NCBI GenBank assembly: GCA_029203125.1
Contig: CP119317.1
Coordinates: 3,348,001 to 3,412,000 of the forward strand
Source: Candidatus Cohnella colombiensis
GTDB taxonomy: Bacteria > Bacillota > Bacilli > Paenibacillales > Paenibacillaceae
DNA: 64,000 nt
Direction: 5' to 3'
In this document: piece after piece, positions 50,689-59,082 of the stretch
How the letters are laid out: every line of letters begins with the position of its first letter
Position numbering within the stretch: the stretch's first letter is position 1
Made by a program: the position numbers and the translations under genes
The notes under the pieces: model-generated
The model's input: only the letters and a program-made list of their open reading frames with translations
Told to the model about the DNA's origin: nothing
Databases searched by the model: none

Positions 50689-52556
50689 TACCAGAACCTC
50701 CTTCCTGCGATGGCTAACGCCAGAATGACGATTCCGATAATGGCGGTAAGTACATAAGCTTGTACTTGCCCGCTTTGTAGCCTGCTATTTAATCGTCCAA
50801 CTGCTTTCGTGCAATGACCAACTGCTCTCACTGCACCATCAACAACATAATCATCAATTGCTTGAAGGACAACTCCTAAGCCACGAAGGGGCTTCACAAA
50901 TACGAGATCATAAATTTCATCGATATAATATTTGTTCGCCAATACTTTGACGAGACCAGGCACACGTGACGATACCGCATCCGAGCGAATGGAGCCCTTC
51001 GCATACATTAGCCAGCCGATGTAAATCCCTAGCAAGCCTACGATTACCGACACGATCATCACAATGCCGCTAGCATGATGCTCTTGTGCTTCTCCTGTTA
51101 GCCACTCTCCGAACCAGCCATTGAACGGCGTTTCCACAAATCCTGCTGTCACTGCAAGAATCGCAAGAATAACAAGTGGAATCGTCATTACAGCAGGAGA
51201 TTCCTTGGCATGCTGGTCTTGCTTCGGCTTGCCTGCGAACACAAGGAAAAACAATCTCGCCATGTAAAGTGCTGTGAAGAACGCTGCAATTACACCTACA
51301 ACAAACAAAATTGGTTGTTTATCGAGCGCAGCTGCAAGTACCGCATCTTTAGACCAGAAGCCTGAGAATGGTGGAATCCCTGATAGCGCCAATGCTCCGA
51401 TACCAAACGTCCATGCTGTAATTTTCATGGAACGACCGAGACCGCCCATTTCACGAATATCTTGCGTGTGTACAGCGTGGATGACACTGCCTGCACCCAG
51501 GAATAACAACGCTTTGAAAAATGCGTGCGTGAACAGGTGGAACATCGCCCCCGTCATAGAGCCTACGCCGAGCGCCAGCATCATGTAACCGAGTTGGCTC
51601 ACTGTAGAGTATGCGAGAATGCGTTTGATATCATTTTGCGCAAGCCCAATAGATGCTGCAAAAATGGCGGTGAATGCCCCGACGATCGCAACCGTCATCA
51701 TCGTAGCTGACGAAGCCTGGAAGATGTCAAATGTTCTCGCCACAAGGAAAACCCCTGCCGCAACCATTGTCGCTGCGTGGATTAACGCACTAATTGGAGT
51801 CGGACCTTCCATCGCGTCGGGAAGCCACACATGCAGCGGGAATTGCCCCGATTTACCGACTGCTCCGATAAAGATTAAGATGCCGATTAATGTCGTAATT
51901 CCCAGGGAAATAATGCCCGTTCCTTGACCGAATGCATTGTGAATTTCCGTGAAATCTAGCGAATGACCAGGCATATACCAGAATAATAGCAGCACCGCAA
52001 TGAATAAGCCGAGATCGCCAATTCTTGTTACAATGAAAGCTTTCTTCGCGGCTGCCTTTGCTTCCGGCTTGTGGAACCAGAAACCGACGAGCAAGAACGA
52101 ACATACGCCAACGAGTTCCCAGAAAATATAGAAGATCAGCATATTGTCTGACAGAACAAGACCTAGCATCGAGAATGTAAATAACGACACATAGGCGAAG
52201 AAGGTAGAAATACGCTCATCCCCATGCATATAGCCATGAGAATATAAGTTCACTAGGAAGCTGACCAACGTAACAACAACAAGCATTAGCGCTGTCAGAT
52301 TCGTCACTTCATAGCCAGCAGTTAACTTCAGCGCGCCGACCTTGAGCCATTCAATTTTATCACTGTAACCTGGAAAGCTTTTGGATAAACTCTCTATTGC
52401 AATACAAACTGATAAGACAAGCGAGGCGAAGGTGCCAGCTGTACCGACCCAAGCGCCTGCTTTCTTAAAGCCTTTGCCCATAGCGGTTAGAATGGCGAAC
52501 GCGACCAGCGGGAACACCGGGACGAGCCATGCCAGTTCAGCAAAGAAGGTGCTCAT
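50688..52556 (-). CDS. nuoL: NADH-quinone oxidoreductase subunit L
   Basis: Distal antiporter-like subunit, 622 residues, with the C-terminal lateral-helix region that spans the membrane arm. FYIFWELVGVCSFLLVGFW, GKSGQFPLHVWLPDAMEGPT and DIKRILAYSTVSQLGYMMLA are the canonical proton-channel motifs. It lies 5 bases downstream of nuoK. Confidence 0.96.
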   Translation of the reverse strand: MSTFFAELAWLVPVFPLVAFAILTAMGKGFKKAGAWVGTAGTFASLVLSVCIAIESLSKSFPGYSDKIEWLKVGALKLTAGYEVTNLTALMLVVVTLVSFLVNLYSHGYMHGDERISTFFAYVSLFTFSMLGLVLSDNMLIFYIFWELVGVCSFLLVGFWFHKPEAKAAAKKAFIVTRIGDLGLFIAVLLLFWYMPGHSLDFTEIHNAFGQGTGIISLGITTLIGILIFIGAVGKSGQFPLHVWLPDAMEGPTPISALIHAATMVAAGVFLVARTFDIFQASSATMMTVAIVGAFTAIFAASIGLAQNDIKRILAYSTVSQLGYMMLALGVGSMTGAMFHLFTHAFFKALLFLGAGSVIHAVHTQDIREMGGLGRSMKITAWTFGIGALALSGIPPFSGFWSKDAVLAAALDKQPILFVVGVIAAFFTALYMARLFFLVFAGKPKQDQHAKESPAVMTIPLVILAILAVTAGFVETPFNGWFGEWLTGEAQEHHASGIVMIVSVIVGLLGIYIGWLMYAKGSIRSDAVSSRVPGLVKVLANKYYIDEIYDLVFVKPLRGLGVVLQAIDDYVVDGAVRAVGHCTKAVGRLNSRLQSGQVQAYVLTAIIGIVILALAIAGRRFW

Positions 52557-52561
52557 CTAAG

Positions 52562-52870
52562 TTACCCCCTTAACTCGTCATATTCATCCACGTTCACCGT
52601 TGCGCGACCACGGTAGAGCACGATCAATACCGCGATGCCAACCGCAGCTTCTGCCGCTGCAATCGTAATGGTGAATAAGGAGAAGATTTGACCCGTAAGC
52701 GACGGGATCGCGCCATACTTGGAAAATGCAATCATATTGAGGTTCGCTGCATTAAGCATTAACTCAATCGATAATAACACGACTACCGCATTTCGCTTCG
52801 TCAGCACTCCATAAAGTCCGATACAGAAGAGCACAGCAGCGAGTGTGAGATAAGAGCCTAGTAAGCTCAT
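52562..52870 (-). CDS. nuoK: NADH-quinone oxidoreductase subunit K
   Basis: 102 residues, three membrane helices. NAVVVLLSIELMLNAANLN contains the conserved membrane Glu of NuoK/ND4L, with a second Glu in AAAEAAVGIAVLIV. The start overlaps the nuoJ stop by 4 bases (ATGA). Confidence 0.96.
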   Translation of the reverse strand: MSLLGSYLTLAAVLFCIGLYGVLTKRNAVVVLLSIELMLNAANLNMIAFSKYGAIPSLTGQIFSLFTITIAAAEAAVGIAVLIVLYRGRATVNVDEYDELRG

Positions 52871-53394
52871 TGCGGCTCCTCCTCTCTCTTTGCGATCGCA
52901 ACAGCACCAATGAATGCTACCGTGAGCAATACGGAGATCAGTTCAAATGGAATGACATACTGCTTAAATAGCGCAAAGCCAATTTCTCTCACATTATCTT
53001 CTGGTAATGGCATCGTTGTAACTTCTGGAAAATCTGCTTCACGGATCGCATAGAATAAAATTCCGAAGAGGCAAATACAGCCGATTGCAGCTAATGTCTC
53101 CAGTAACGGTCGCGCAACCTCTTGCGCTTCGGCATTGTGCTTCGTCATCATGATTCCGAAGATCATCAAGATCGTAATGGCTCCGACATAGATCAGAATC
53201 TGGACGAAGGCGACGAATTCCGCTTGCAGCAAAATGTAAATTCCAGCAAGGGAGATAAATGTGAACGCTAGCGACAATACCATATAAACCACTTTAGTGA
53301 AGCTAATCGACATCACTGCGCCGATTATTGCACATACAGCCAATAAGAAGAAGGCTACCAGTTCACCGGTGAAATCAATGTTAATGTTGAACAC
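52867..53394 (-). CDS. nuoJ: NADH-quinone oxidoreductase subunit J
   Basis: 175 residues, five membrane helices. AEFVAFVQILIYVGAITILM is the ND6-type helix with the pi-bulge region. It overlaps nuoK and lies 3 bases after nuoI. No unusual feature apart from a slightly charged C-terminus (AIAKREEEPQ). Confidence 0.95.
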   Translation of the reverse strand: MFNINIDFTGELVAFFLLAVCAIIGAVMSISFTKVVYMVLSLAFTFISLAGIYILLQAEFVAFVQILIYVGAITILMIFGIMMTKHNAEAQEVARPLLETLAAIGCICLFGILFYAIREADFPEVTTMPLPEDNVREIGFALFKQYVIPFELISVLLTVAFIGAVAIAKREEEPQ

Positions 53395-53397
53395 GGG

Positions 53398-53844
53398 TTA
53401 TTTGGCGCCTCCCTTCGGAGCTCCGATATTGTTGTTATCCTCACGAATTAGCTTATTGTTTGCATATAGCCAATCCTTGTCCTTGAACAATTCATCACGA
53501 CTATATGCGGCCAACTCGAAATTGTTCGTCATGACGATTGCTTCCGTCGGACAAACTTCAGTACACAGGTCACACAAAATACAGAGTTCAAAGTTGATGT
53601 CATAAGTATCAATGACTTTACCCTTTTTCTCTGGGTCAGGGTTGGCCATACCTACTAAACTAATACATTCCGTCGGACAGACCCGAACGCATTGATTACA
53701 TACGATACATTTGTCCGGTTCAAAATATTGAATCCCACGAAAGCGATCCGGCATAATTACTGGCATATCCGGATAGGACATCGTTACTTTTTTTCTCGTG
53801 AGTGTTTTTAAGGATACACCCAATCCTTTCATCATACCTTTCAT
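53398..53844 (-). CDS. nuoI: NADH-quinone oxidoreductase subunit I (2x[4Fe-4S])
   Basis: Electron-transfer subunit of the Q module, 148 residues. Two ferredoxin motifs are complete: CIVCNQCVRVCPTEC and CILCDLCTEVCPTEA, carrying clusters N6a and N6b. The N-terminal amphipathic helix (MKGMMKGLGVSLKTL) attaches to the membrane. 4 bases separate it from nuoH. Confidence 0.97.
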   Translation of the reverse strand: MKGMMKGLGVSLKTLTRKKVTMSYPDMPVIMPDRFRGIQYFEPDKCIVCNQCVRVCPTECISLVGMANPDPEKKGKVIDTYDINFELCILCDLCTEVCPTEAIVMTNNFELAAYSRDELFKDKDWLYANNKLIREDNNNIGAPKGGAK

Positions 53845-53848
53845 CTCA

Positions 53849-54865
53849 TCAGCCCCCCGATCCGAATAGTTCTATGCCTAATGCCGTCAAGAAAATGTTG
53901 AGAATCGCTAGCGGGAGTAGGACTTTCCAGGCGAAGCTCATCAGTTGATCTACTCGAATTCGCGGAAAGCTTGCACGAATCCAGAAGAGCGAAAACACGA
54001 TGAATGCGAACTTCAGGAAGAACCAGATAATGCCCGGTATGAAATCAAGCTGAGGCACCGGTGAATTCCAGCCACCAAGGAATAAAATTGTCGTTAGGCA
54101 AGCAATTGCATAAACGTAAATATATTCTGTCAGCATGTAGAACGCGAAACGGAATCCACTATACTCTACGTGATAACCAGCGACAAGCTCTGACTCCGCT
54201 TCCGGTAAGTCAAATGGCGTACGGTTGAGCTCGGAAATCGCTGAAATGATGAAAATTGCGAATGCAATAATTTGCGGGATGAAGTTCCAGTGCCAGAAGT
54301 AGCCTTCCTGGTAAACAACGATGTCACGCAAATTTAATGAACCACTCAACATGACGACACCTACGACGGAAAGCACGAGAGGAACCTCGTAGCTAATCAT
54401 CTGTGCGGCAGAACGCATACCGCCGAGCAACGAGTATTTATTATTCGATGCCCAGCCCCCGATGACGACTGCAATGGTCGTAATACCCGAGAGTGCTATG
54501 TAGTATAGGAACCCTACATTTAAATCAGCGAATTGCAGGTTGAACCCGTAAGGAATAATGGCCAATACGAGATAAGATGGAATAAAAGCTAATGCCGGTG
54601 CGAGTATAAATAATGCGCGATCCGCCTTGCTCGGAATCGTATCTTCCTTGAAGAGCAGCTTTGCAACATCCGCAACCGACTGCAACAAGCCAAGTGGACC
54701 GACACGATTCGGGCCTTTACGGAATTGCATCCATCCGATGACTTTACGTTCGAAGTATATCGCATACGTTACGAATAAAATAACGACAGCCAGCACGACA
54801 ACCGCACCAGCAACGAATATGCCTGCCGTCCCCCAGCTAAGTGGTTCGTCCCAGAAGCGCTGCAT
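53849..54865 (-). CDS. nuoH: NADH-quinone oxidoreductase subunit H
   Basis: 338 residues, eight to nine membrane helices; lines the quinone chamber. ERKVIGWMQFRKGPNRVGP, FKEDTIPSKADR, NRTPFDLPEAESELVAGYHVE-type segment (PFDLPEAESELVAGY) and WIRASFPRIRVDQLM are the standard ND1 motifs. The start overlaps the nuoD stop by one base. Confidence 0.97.
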   Translation of the reverse strand: MQRFWDEPLSWGTAGIFVAGAVVVLAVVILFVTYAIYFERKVIGWMQFRKGPNRVGPLGLLQSVADVAKLLFKEDTIPSKADRALFILAPALAFIPSYLVLAIIPYGFNLQFADLNVGFLYYIALSGITTIAVVIGGWASNNKYSLLGGMRSAAQMISYEVPLVLSVVGVVMLSGSLNLRDIVVYQEGYFWHWNFIPQIIAFAIFIISAISELNRTPFDLPEAESELVAGYHVEYSGFRFAFYMLTEYIYVYAIACLTTILFLGGWNSPVPQLDFIPGIIWFFLKFAFIVFSLFWIRASFPRIRVDQLMSFAWKVLLPLAILNIFLTALGIELFGSGG

Positions 54866-55965
54866 TAGCAGTCAACCTCCCCTAGCACTATATCTATGCC
54901 GCCAAGTATCGTAATCATATTGGACATGCTCTCACCGATCAGTAGCTTAGGTAAAATTTGCAGATTGACGAACGATGGACGGCGGAACTTCAGACGATAT
55001 GGCTCTGATTTCCCCTTGGAAATGATATGACAGCCAATCTCTCCGCGTGGTGATTCAATCCGAACATAGGTTTCACCCGCAGGCGGACGAATAACGCGAG
55101 GAACTTTACCCATCGTTTCGCCTTCTGCTGGGAATTGTTCTAACGCTTGCTCTAGTATGCGCAAGCTTTGATGAATCTCTTCTAATCTAACGAGGTAGCG
55201 ATCATAACAATCGCCATTCTTCCCAACTGGCACATCAAACTCAAACCGGTCATACAAGCTGTATGGTTCAGCTTTACGCAAGTCCCATTTCACGCCTGTG
55301 GAACGTAAATTTGCTCCCGATAGGCCGTATTCGATTGCAGTCTTCGCATCATATTGACCGATTCCCTTTATCCGTGCAAGGAATATTTCATTTCCACTCA
55401 CGAGATTATTGTACTCGTCCAGACGATTGTACATATCCTTCACGAGAGCTTTCACGCGGTCAATCCAGCCATCCGGTGCATCCCACTTTACGCCACCGAC
55501 TCTCATATAATTATATGTAAGTCGTGCGCCACATAACTCGTTGAACAACGCTAATATACGTTCGCGATCGCTGAACGCATACAAGAATGGACTTATGGCG
55601 CCGATATCAAGCAAATAGGTGCCCCACCATACGAGATGGCTTGCCACACGCTGCATCTCCATTACGATTAAGCGTAGGAATTCCGCACGCTCTGGTACTT
55701 CGAGCCCCATCATTTTCTCAACTGCATGCACAAGCACATAGTTGTTCGTCATTGCAGACACGTAATCCATACGGTCTGTGTACGGGATGATCTGCGTAAA
55801 ATTCAAATTTTCTGCCAGCTTCTCAGTACCACGGTGCAAATAGCCCATAACGGGTGTCGCTTCGGTAATGATTTCCCCATCTAGCTTTACTACAATCCGA
55901 AAAACACCATGTGTACTGGGATGCTGAGGACCAACGTTGAGTAGCAGTTCTTCTGTTCGAATCAC
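54865..55965 (-). CDS. nuoD: NADH-quinone oxidoreductase subunit D (49 kDa)
   Basis: 366 residues, Q-module subunit related to [NiFe] hydrogenase large subunits. VGPQHPSTHGVFRIV at the N-terminus includes the quinone-site His, then GYLHRGTEKLAE, YNYMRVGGVKWDAP and ESPRGEIGCHIIS. It is shorter than enteric CD fusions because NuoC is separate here. Seven bases follow nuoC. Confidence 0.97.
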   Translation of the reverse strand: MIRTEELLLNVGPQHPSTHGVFRIVVKLDGEIITEATPVMGYLHRGTEKLAENLNFTQIIPYTDRMDYVSAMTNNYVLVHAVEKMMGLEVPERAEFLRLIVMEMQRVASHLVWWGTYLLDIGAISPFLYAFSDRERILALFNELCGARLTYNYMRVGGVKWDAPDGWIDRVKALVKDMYNRLDEYNNLVSGNEIFLARIKGIGQYDAKTAIEYGLSGANLRSTGVKWDLRKAEPYSLYDRFEFDVPVGKNGDCYDRYLVRLEEIHQSLRILEQALEQFPAEGETMGKVPRVIRPPAGETYVRIESPRGEIGCHIISKGKSEPYRLKFRRPSFVNLQILPKLLIGESMSNMITILGGIDIVLGEVDC

Positions 55966-55971
55966 GAGTGC

Positions 55972-56832
55972 TTACACCTCCGGGTCAAGTGGAACATAGT
56001 CTTTGCGAAGTGGATGACCTACCCAATCGTCAGGCATCATGATCCGTGTAAGATTAGGGTGGCCTGGGAACTCGATTCCGAGCAAATCATAGATTTCGCG
56101 CTCATTCCAATTCGCTGTCTCCCAGACAGGAGTTACCGATGCAACCGCAGGCTGCTCACGATCTGTACGAACCTTAATGCAATAACACTCTTTGCTATTC
56201 AAGCTTAATGGATAATAGACAACTTCCATATAAGTCTCATAATCTACACCCGTTACGTTGCGCAAATAATTACAATCAAGATCTGAATGGTTGAGGAACA
56301 ACTTCGCCGCTTGCAACCAATGCTCATTCTTGACAACCAATGTCGGTAGATCATCATTTAGCTCGTTAATATACGATTCCTCAACAGCATCTTCAGCTAT
56401 CAACTCTCGCAACAGCTTAACTGTGCGATCCAATCTAGGCTGATTCGGTGATGGTGGTTTTGGAGGCGGTGCATCGACCGGTGTATCGGCTACAGCTCCT
56501 GAAGCAGTTGGTGTTGCATCAGTTGATGCAGGAGACGGCGTTGCCGTTACCGCTCCTGCTTGCTGAGCAGCCTTGGCTGCTTCCGCAGCTGCTTGCGCTT
56601 GCTCAGCCTTCATTGCTTGACGCGCCTCAAAAGCTGCTTTACGTCTTGCAGCCTTCTCCTCGTCCGTCTCGACTCTTCTCTCTTTGGGAGCTTCCTCAGC
56701 GACAGATGCAGGTTCTGGAGCAGGTGATGCTTCAGGAGCAGGCGTTGCTTCAGAAGCAGGTGCTTCCTCCTTCGGAGCCTCGGTATCCGAATTGGTTCGC
56801 AATTCTTCTCCCGGTTTATTCTCCTCCGTCAT
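55972..56832 (-). CDS. nuoC: NADH-quinone oxidoreductase subunit C with low-complexity N-terminal extension
   Basis: 286 residues. The conserved 30-kDa domain occupies roughly 130-286 (NYLRNVTGVDYETYMEV, WNEREIYDLLGIEFPGHP, DDWVGHPLRKDY). The first ~125 residues are an Ala/Pro/Glu-rich, presumably disordered extension with repeated EASPAPE-like and AEQAQAAAEAAKAAQ stretches that most NuoC proteins lack. The start ATG 56832 overlaps the nuoB stop by 4 bases, so the extension is really translated. Its purpose is unknown; similar tails occur in some Paenibacillus relatives. Confidence 0.93.
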   Translation of the reverse strand: MTEENKPGEELRTNSDTEAPKEEAPASEATPAPEASPAPEPASVAEEAPKERRVETDEEKAARRKAAFEARQAMKAEQAQAAAEAAKAAQQAGAVTATPSPASTDATPTASGAVADTPVDAPPPKPPSPNQPRLDRTVKLLRELIAEDAVEESYINELNDDLPTLVVKNEHWLQAAKLFLNHSDLDCNYLRNVTGVDYETYMEVVYYPLSLNSKECYCIKVRTDREQPAVASVTPVWETANWNEREIYDLLGIEFPGHPNLTRIMMPDDWVGHPLRKDYVPLDPEV

Positions 56833-57347
56833 CGATCAGTCACCCGCTTTCCGGTCTTAGCTTCATAGCGAATTTTCTCCTGCAGCTTATTGATTCCATA
56901 TATTAGTGCAGCAGGGTTGGGCGGGCATCCAGGAATGTAGACATCAACAGGCACGAGCTGATCGACACCTTTGACAACAGAATAGGATTTAACATAAGGA
57001 CCCCCCGCTGTCGCACATGACCCCATAGCGATGACCCATTTCGGCTCAGGCATCTGATCATATAAGCGTCGGAGCAATGGAGCCATCTTCTTCGTCACTG
57101 TTCCCGACACAATCATGACATCTGACTGACGAGGTGACGTCCGAAAAATAACGCCAAAACGGTCGAGATCATAATGCGCTCCACCTGATGCCATCATCTC
57201 AATCGCACAACAAGCTAGACCGAATGTCATAGGCCAAAGCGAGTTGCTTCTTGCCCAACCTTTTACCTGCTCTATCGTTCCGAAAAACACACTTCGCTCA
57301 AATTGTTCCTGTTCTTCAGGAGAAACATTAGCTAAATTGAGTTCCAT
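56829..57347 (-). CDS. nuoB: NADH-quinone oxidoreductase subunit B (N2 cluster)
   Basis: 172 residues, carries the terminal [4Fe-4S] cluster N2. The four ligands are in FGLACCAIEMM (tandem Cys), MGSCATAGGPY and PGCPPNPAALI. It overlaps nuoA by 16 bases. Normal length. Confidence 0.97.
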   Translation of the reverse strand: MELNLANVSPEEQEQFERSVFFGTIEQVKGWARSNSLWPMTFGLACCAIEMMASGGAHYDLDRFGVIFRTSPRQSDVMIVSGTVTKKMAPLLRRLYDQMPEPKWVIAMGSCATAGGPYVKSYSVVKGVDQLVPVDVYIPGCPPNPAALIYGINKLQEKIRYEAKTGKRVTDR

Positions 57348-57703
57348 TTAAACACCTTCTTCCTCCAGGCGTACAGAAGCCCGATGCATAGTAACGCTGC
57401 AAAAATAAACATTTCAACCAATGCAAAGAGGCCCATTTGCTTATACGCAACGGCCCAGGGATAGAGGAAAACTGTCTCAACATCGAAAATAACAAACATC
57501 AGTGCATACAAATAATAACGAACATTAAAACGAATCTGGCTATCTCCCACCGGGTCGTTACCGCTCTCATATGTTGTTTTCTTCTCTTCCGTTGGCTTGT
57601 TCGGCCGCAGGAAACTACCCAACCACAACACGAAAATCGGAAACACAATTCCCAACACGAGGAAGATGGTAACAATAACGTACGAATTCACGTACTTCTC
57701 CAC
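57332..57703 (-). CDS. nuoA: NADH-quinone oxidoreductase subunit A
   Basis: First gene of the operon, 123 residues, three membrane helices. YESGNDPVGDSQIRFNVRYY and LYALMFVIFDVETVFLYPW are the ND3 signature regions; Glu and Asp in FDVETVFLYPW are conserved. The start is GTG 57703, with GGAGG 7 bases upstream. In place of the usual ESG-C loop it reads YESGNDP, as in other Bacilli lacking the NADH module. Promoter at 57773-57801. Confidence 0.95.
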   Translation of the reverse strand: MEKYVNSYVIVTIFLVLGIVFPIFVLWLGSFLRPNKPTEEKKTTYESGNDPVGDSQIRFNVRYYLYALMFVIFDVETVFLYPWAVAYKQMGLFALVEMFIFAALLCIGLLYAWRKKVFKWNSI

Positions 57704-57772
57704 ATCATCGCCTCCGCGTTCTAAGTGATAAGTGCTCTCTACGGTAATCCGCAGCAGGCAAATTCAACCACA

Positions 57773-57801
57773 ATTATAACAAAAGCCTCAATTTACGTCT
57801 A
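57773..57801 (-). promoter_or_regulatory. Sigma-A-type promoter of the nuo operon
   Basis: -10 TATAAT (57773-57778) and -35 TAGACG (57796-57801, 4 of 6) with a 17-bp spacer on the minus strand, ~70 bases before nuoA. Confidence 0.65.
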
Positions 57802-57929
57802 TGATAAAAGCGGTTTCAGTTCCATCTATGCAAAAGAATATGTATCAGCCAATCATTGTAAATTCACTGTAAAAAAATTCATTTCTTTGAGACTGGTCGG
57901 GTGTTTGTTATTGTACTGGCTTTTTGTAG

Positions 57930-58092
57930 TTATCCACAAGTTATGCTGATTTTACCCCCAAAAGGGGGCGGTTACCCACACTTTATCCCCAGTTGTCCAC
58001 AACCTGCGGATATGTTCCACAGCTCCCTTTTGTAAAATCCGTGTAAAAATAGGGGTTCGGCGTCGAGATTGCATTTATCCACTTGTGCATAA
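57930..58092. promoter_or_regulatory. DnaA-box cluster in the nuoA-atpC intergenic region
   Basis: Within 163 bp: exact TTATCCACA (57930-57938); one-mismatch TTACCCACA (57972-57980), TTATCCCCA (57983-57991), TTGTCCACA (57993-58001) and TTATCCACT (58075-58083); and an exact inverted box TGTGCATAA (58084-58092, reads TTATGCACA on the minus strand) abutting the last. A weaker one lies at 58013-58021, another at 58142-58150. CCCCC-AAAA-GGGGG (57955-57968) forms a small hairpin inside. No dnaA or dnaN gene is near, so this is an extra-oriC cluster rather than the origin. Confidence 0.7.
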
Positions 58093-58175
58093 CTTTATAT
58101 ATCAGGCTCGTCACTTTTATCGTGCATTTAGGTTTTGGGCTTGATGCACATTGATCCAGGATTGACTGTTTCCTG

Positions 58176-58256
58176 TTAACGTACCTTTAATTGCGTTCCT
58201 CTAATTGCGTTCCTTTTATTGCGTCCCCTTAATTACGTCCCTTTAATTACGTACCT
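58176..58256. repeat. 14-bp tandem repeat TTAATTGCGTTCCT
   Basis: Five 14-bp units (58187, 58201, 58215, 58229, 58243) and an 11-bp leading partial, with variants TTAATTACGTCCCT and TTTATTGCGTCCCC. It lies between the DnaA-box cluster and the dispersed repeats. Confidence 0.88.
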
Positions 58257-58264
58257 CACTAAAA

Positions 58265-58452
58265 CTAAATGCATTTCATACAGTTATTTATATCCGTACA
58301 AGCATTCCTCTTGCACTAGATGCAAAACCTACAGTTAGTTCATCAGAAATAAGTTATTTGGTAGCATATTATCAATTTTATATGTAGTTTTTGCATTTAG
58401 ATACGCTGAATATCATTTTATCGCTCAAACTAACTGTACATTTTGCAGTTAG
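58265..58452. repeat. Four copies of a ~25-bp dispersed repeat, in both orientations
   Basis: Direct copies 58265-58289 (CTAAATGCATTTCATACAGT...) and 58316-58340 (CTAGATGCAAAACCTACAGT...); inverted copies 58376-58400 and 58428-58452, whose reverse complements begin CTAAATGCAAAAACTACAT and CTAACTGCAAAATGTACAGT. Related copies occur at 29180 and 29540. The following stretch to 58582 shows nothing I can support. Confidence 0.65.
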
Positions 58453-58582
58453 TCGCTTAATGATGTCATTTCATTTCAATAAGCAAAAATGGCTTCGCTA
58501 TCCTAGTCCTAGAACTGTGAAAAAGCTTATCAGAGGTTATACGGTTAATAATAAGTGTGAACCTCATAAATTCTATAAAGCT

Positions 58583-58633
58583 AAAAAAATCGCCCCACAG
58601 CGCGTACCTTTAGAGCACGTGTGTAGGGCGATT
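58583..58633 (-). terminator. Terminator of the atp operon
   Basis: AATCGCCCTACA pairs with TGTGGGGCGATT around a 19-26-base loop and is followed by TTTTTT on the minus strand, about 18 bases past the atpC stop. Confidence 0.93.
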
Positions 58634-58650
58634 CCTATGTGCTGAGCGAA

Positions 58651-59055
58651 TTAGATTTCCCTCTCAGCGGTTTCAAGACGGCTGATTGCGCGTTGCAGCG
58701 CAAGTTCAGCGCGACTAGAATTGATGTCTTCTTGCTTCTGTGCTAGACGGCGTTCTGCACGCTCTTTAGCGAGACGTGCACGGGAGATGTCAATGTCGGA
58801 ACCGAACTCTGCTGCTTCCGCGAGGATAACAACTTTGTCCTTACGAACCTCAATAAATCCACCATGAACAGCGAAAAACACATCTTTATTGTTCACTTTT
58901 GCCTTTACAGGAGCGATCTTCAAAGGTGTAACCAGTGGGATATGATGAGGAAGAATCCCCAGTTCACCACTAACACCTTTAACGACAACCATATTTACGT
59001 CATTCTCGTAAACTTTCCGTTCAGGCGTAACAATTTCCAAACGTAGAGTACTCAT
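58651..59055 (-). CDS. atpC: ATP synthase F1 epsilon subunit
   Basis: 134 residues. N-terminal beta-sandwich (LRLEIVTPERKVYENDV, GELGILPHHIPLVTPL, VHGGFIEVRKDKVVIL) and a C-terminal helical hairpin (ARLAKERAERRLAQKQ) that can inhibit rotation. Last gene of the operon, just before a strong terminator. Confidence 0.96.
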   Translation of the reverse strand: MSTLRLEIVTPERKVYENDVNMVVVKGVSGELGILPHHIPLVTPLKIAPVKAKVNNKDVFFAVHGGFIEVRKDKVVILAEAAEFGSDIDISRARLAKERAERRLAQKQEDINSSRAELALQRAISRLETAEREI

Positions 59056-59082
59056 ATCGATTCCTCCAAACTCAGCAACGGA

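Noticed and set aside
57725..57949. Plus-strand frame of 74 codons upstream of nuoA
   Set aside because: It covers the nuo promoter and part of the DnaA-box cluster. Composition and position look non-coding.
57930..58092. Chromosomal origin oriC considered
   Set aside because: No dnaA, dnaN, recF or gyrase genes are nearby and no obvious AT-rich unwinding element with DnaA-trio is seen. An extra-oriC DnaA-box cluster is the better description.
58391..58645. Plus-strand frame of 84 codons between nuoA and atpC
   Set aside because: It overlaps dispersed repeats and the atp terminator, lies opposite to all neighbours, and has no convincing SD or recognisable domain.
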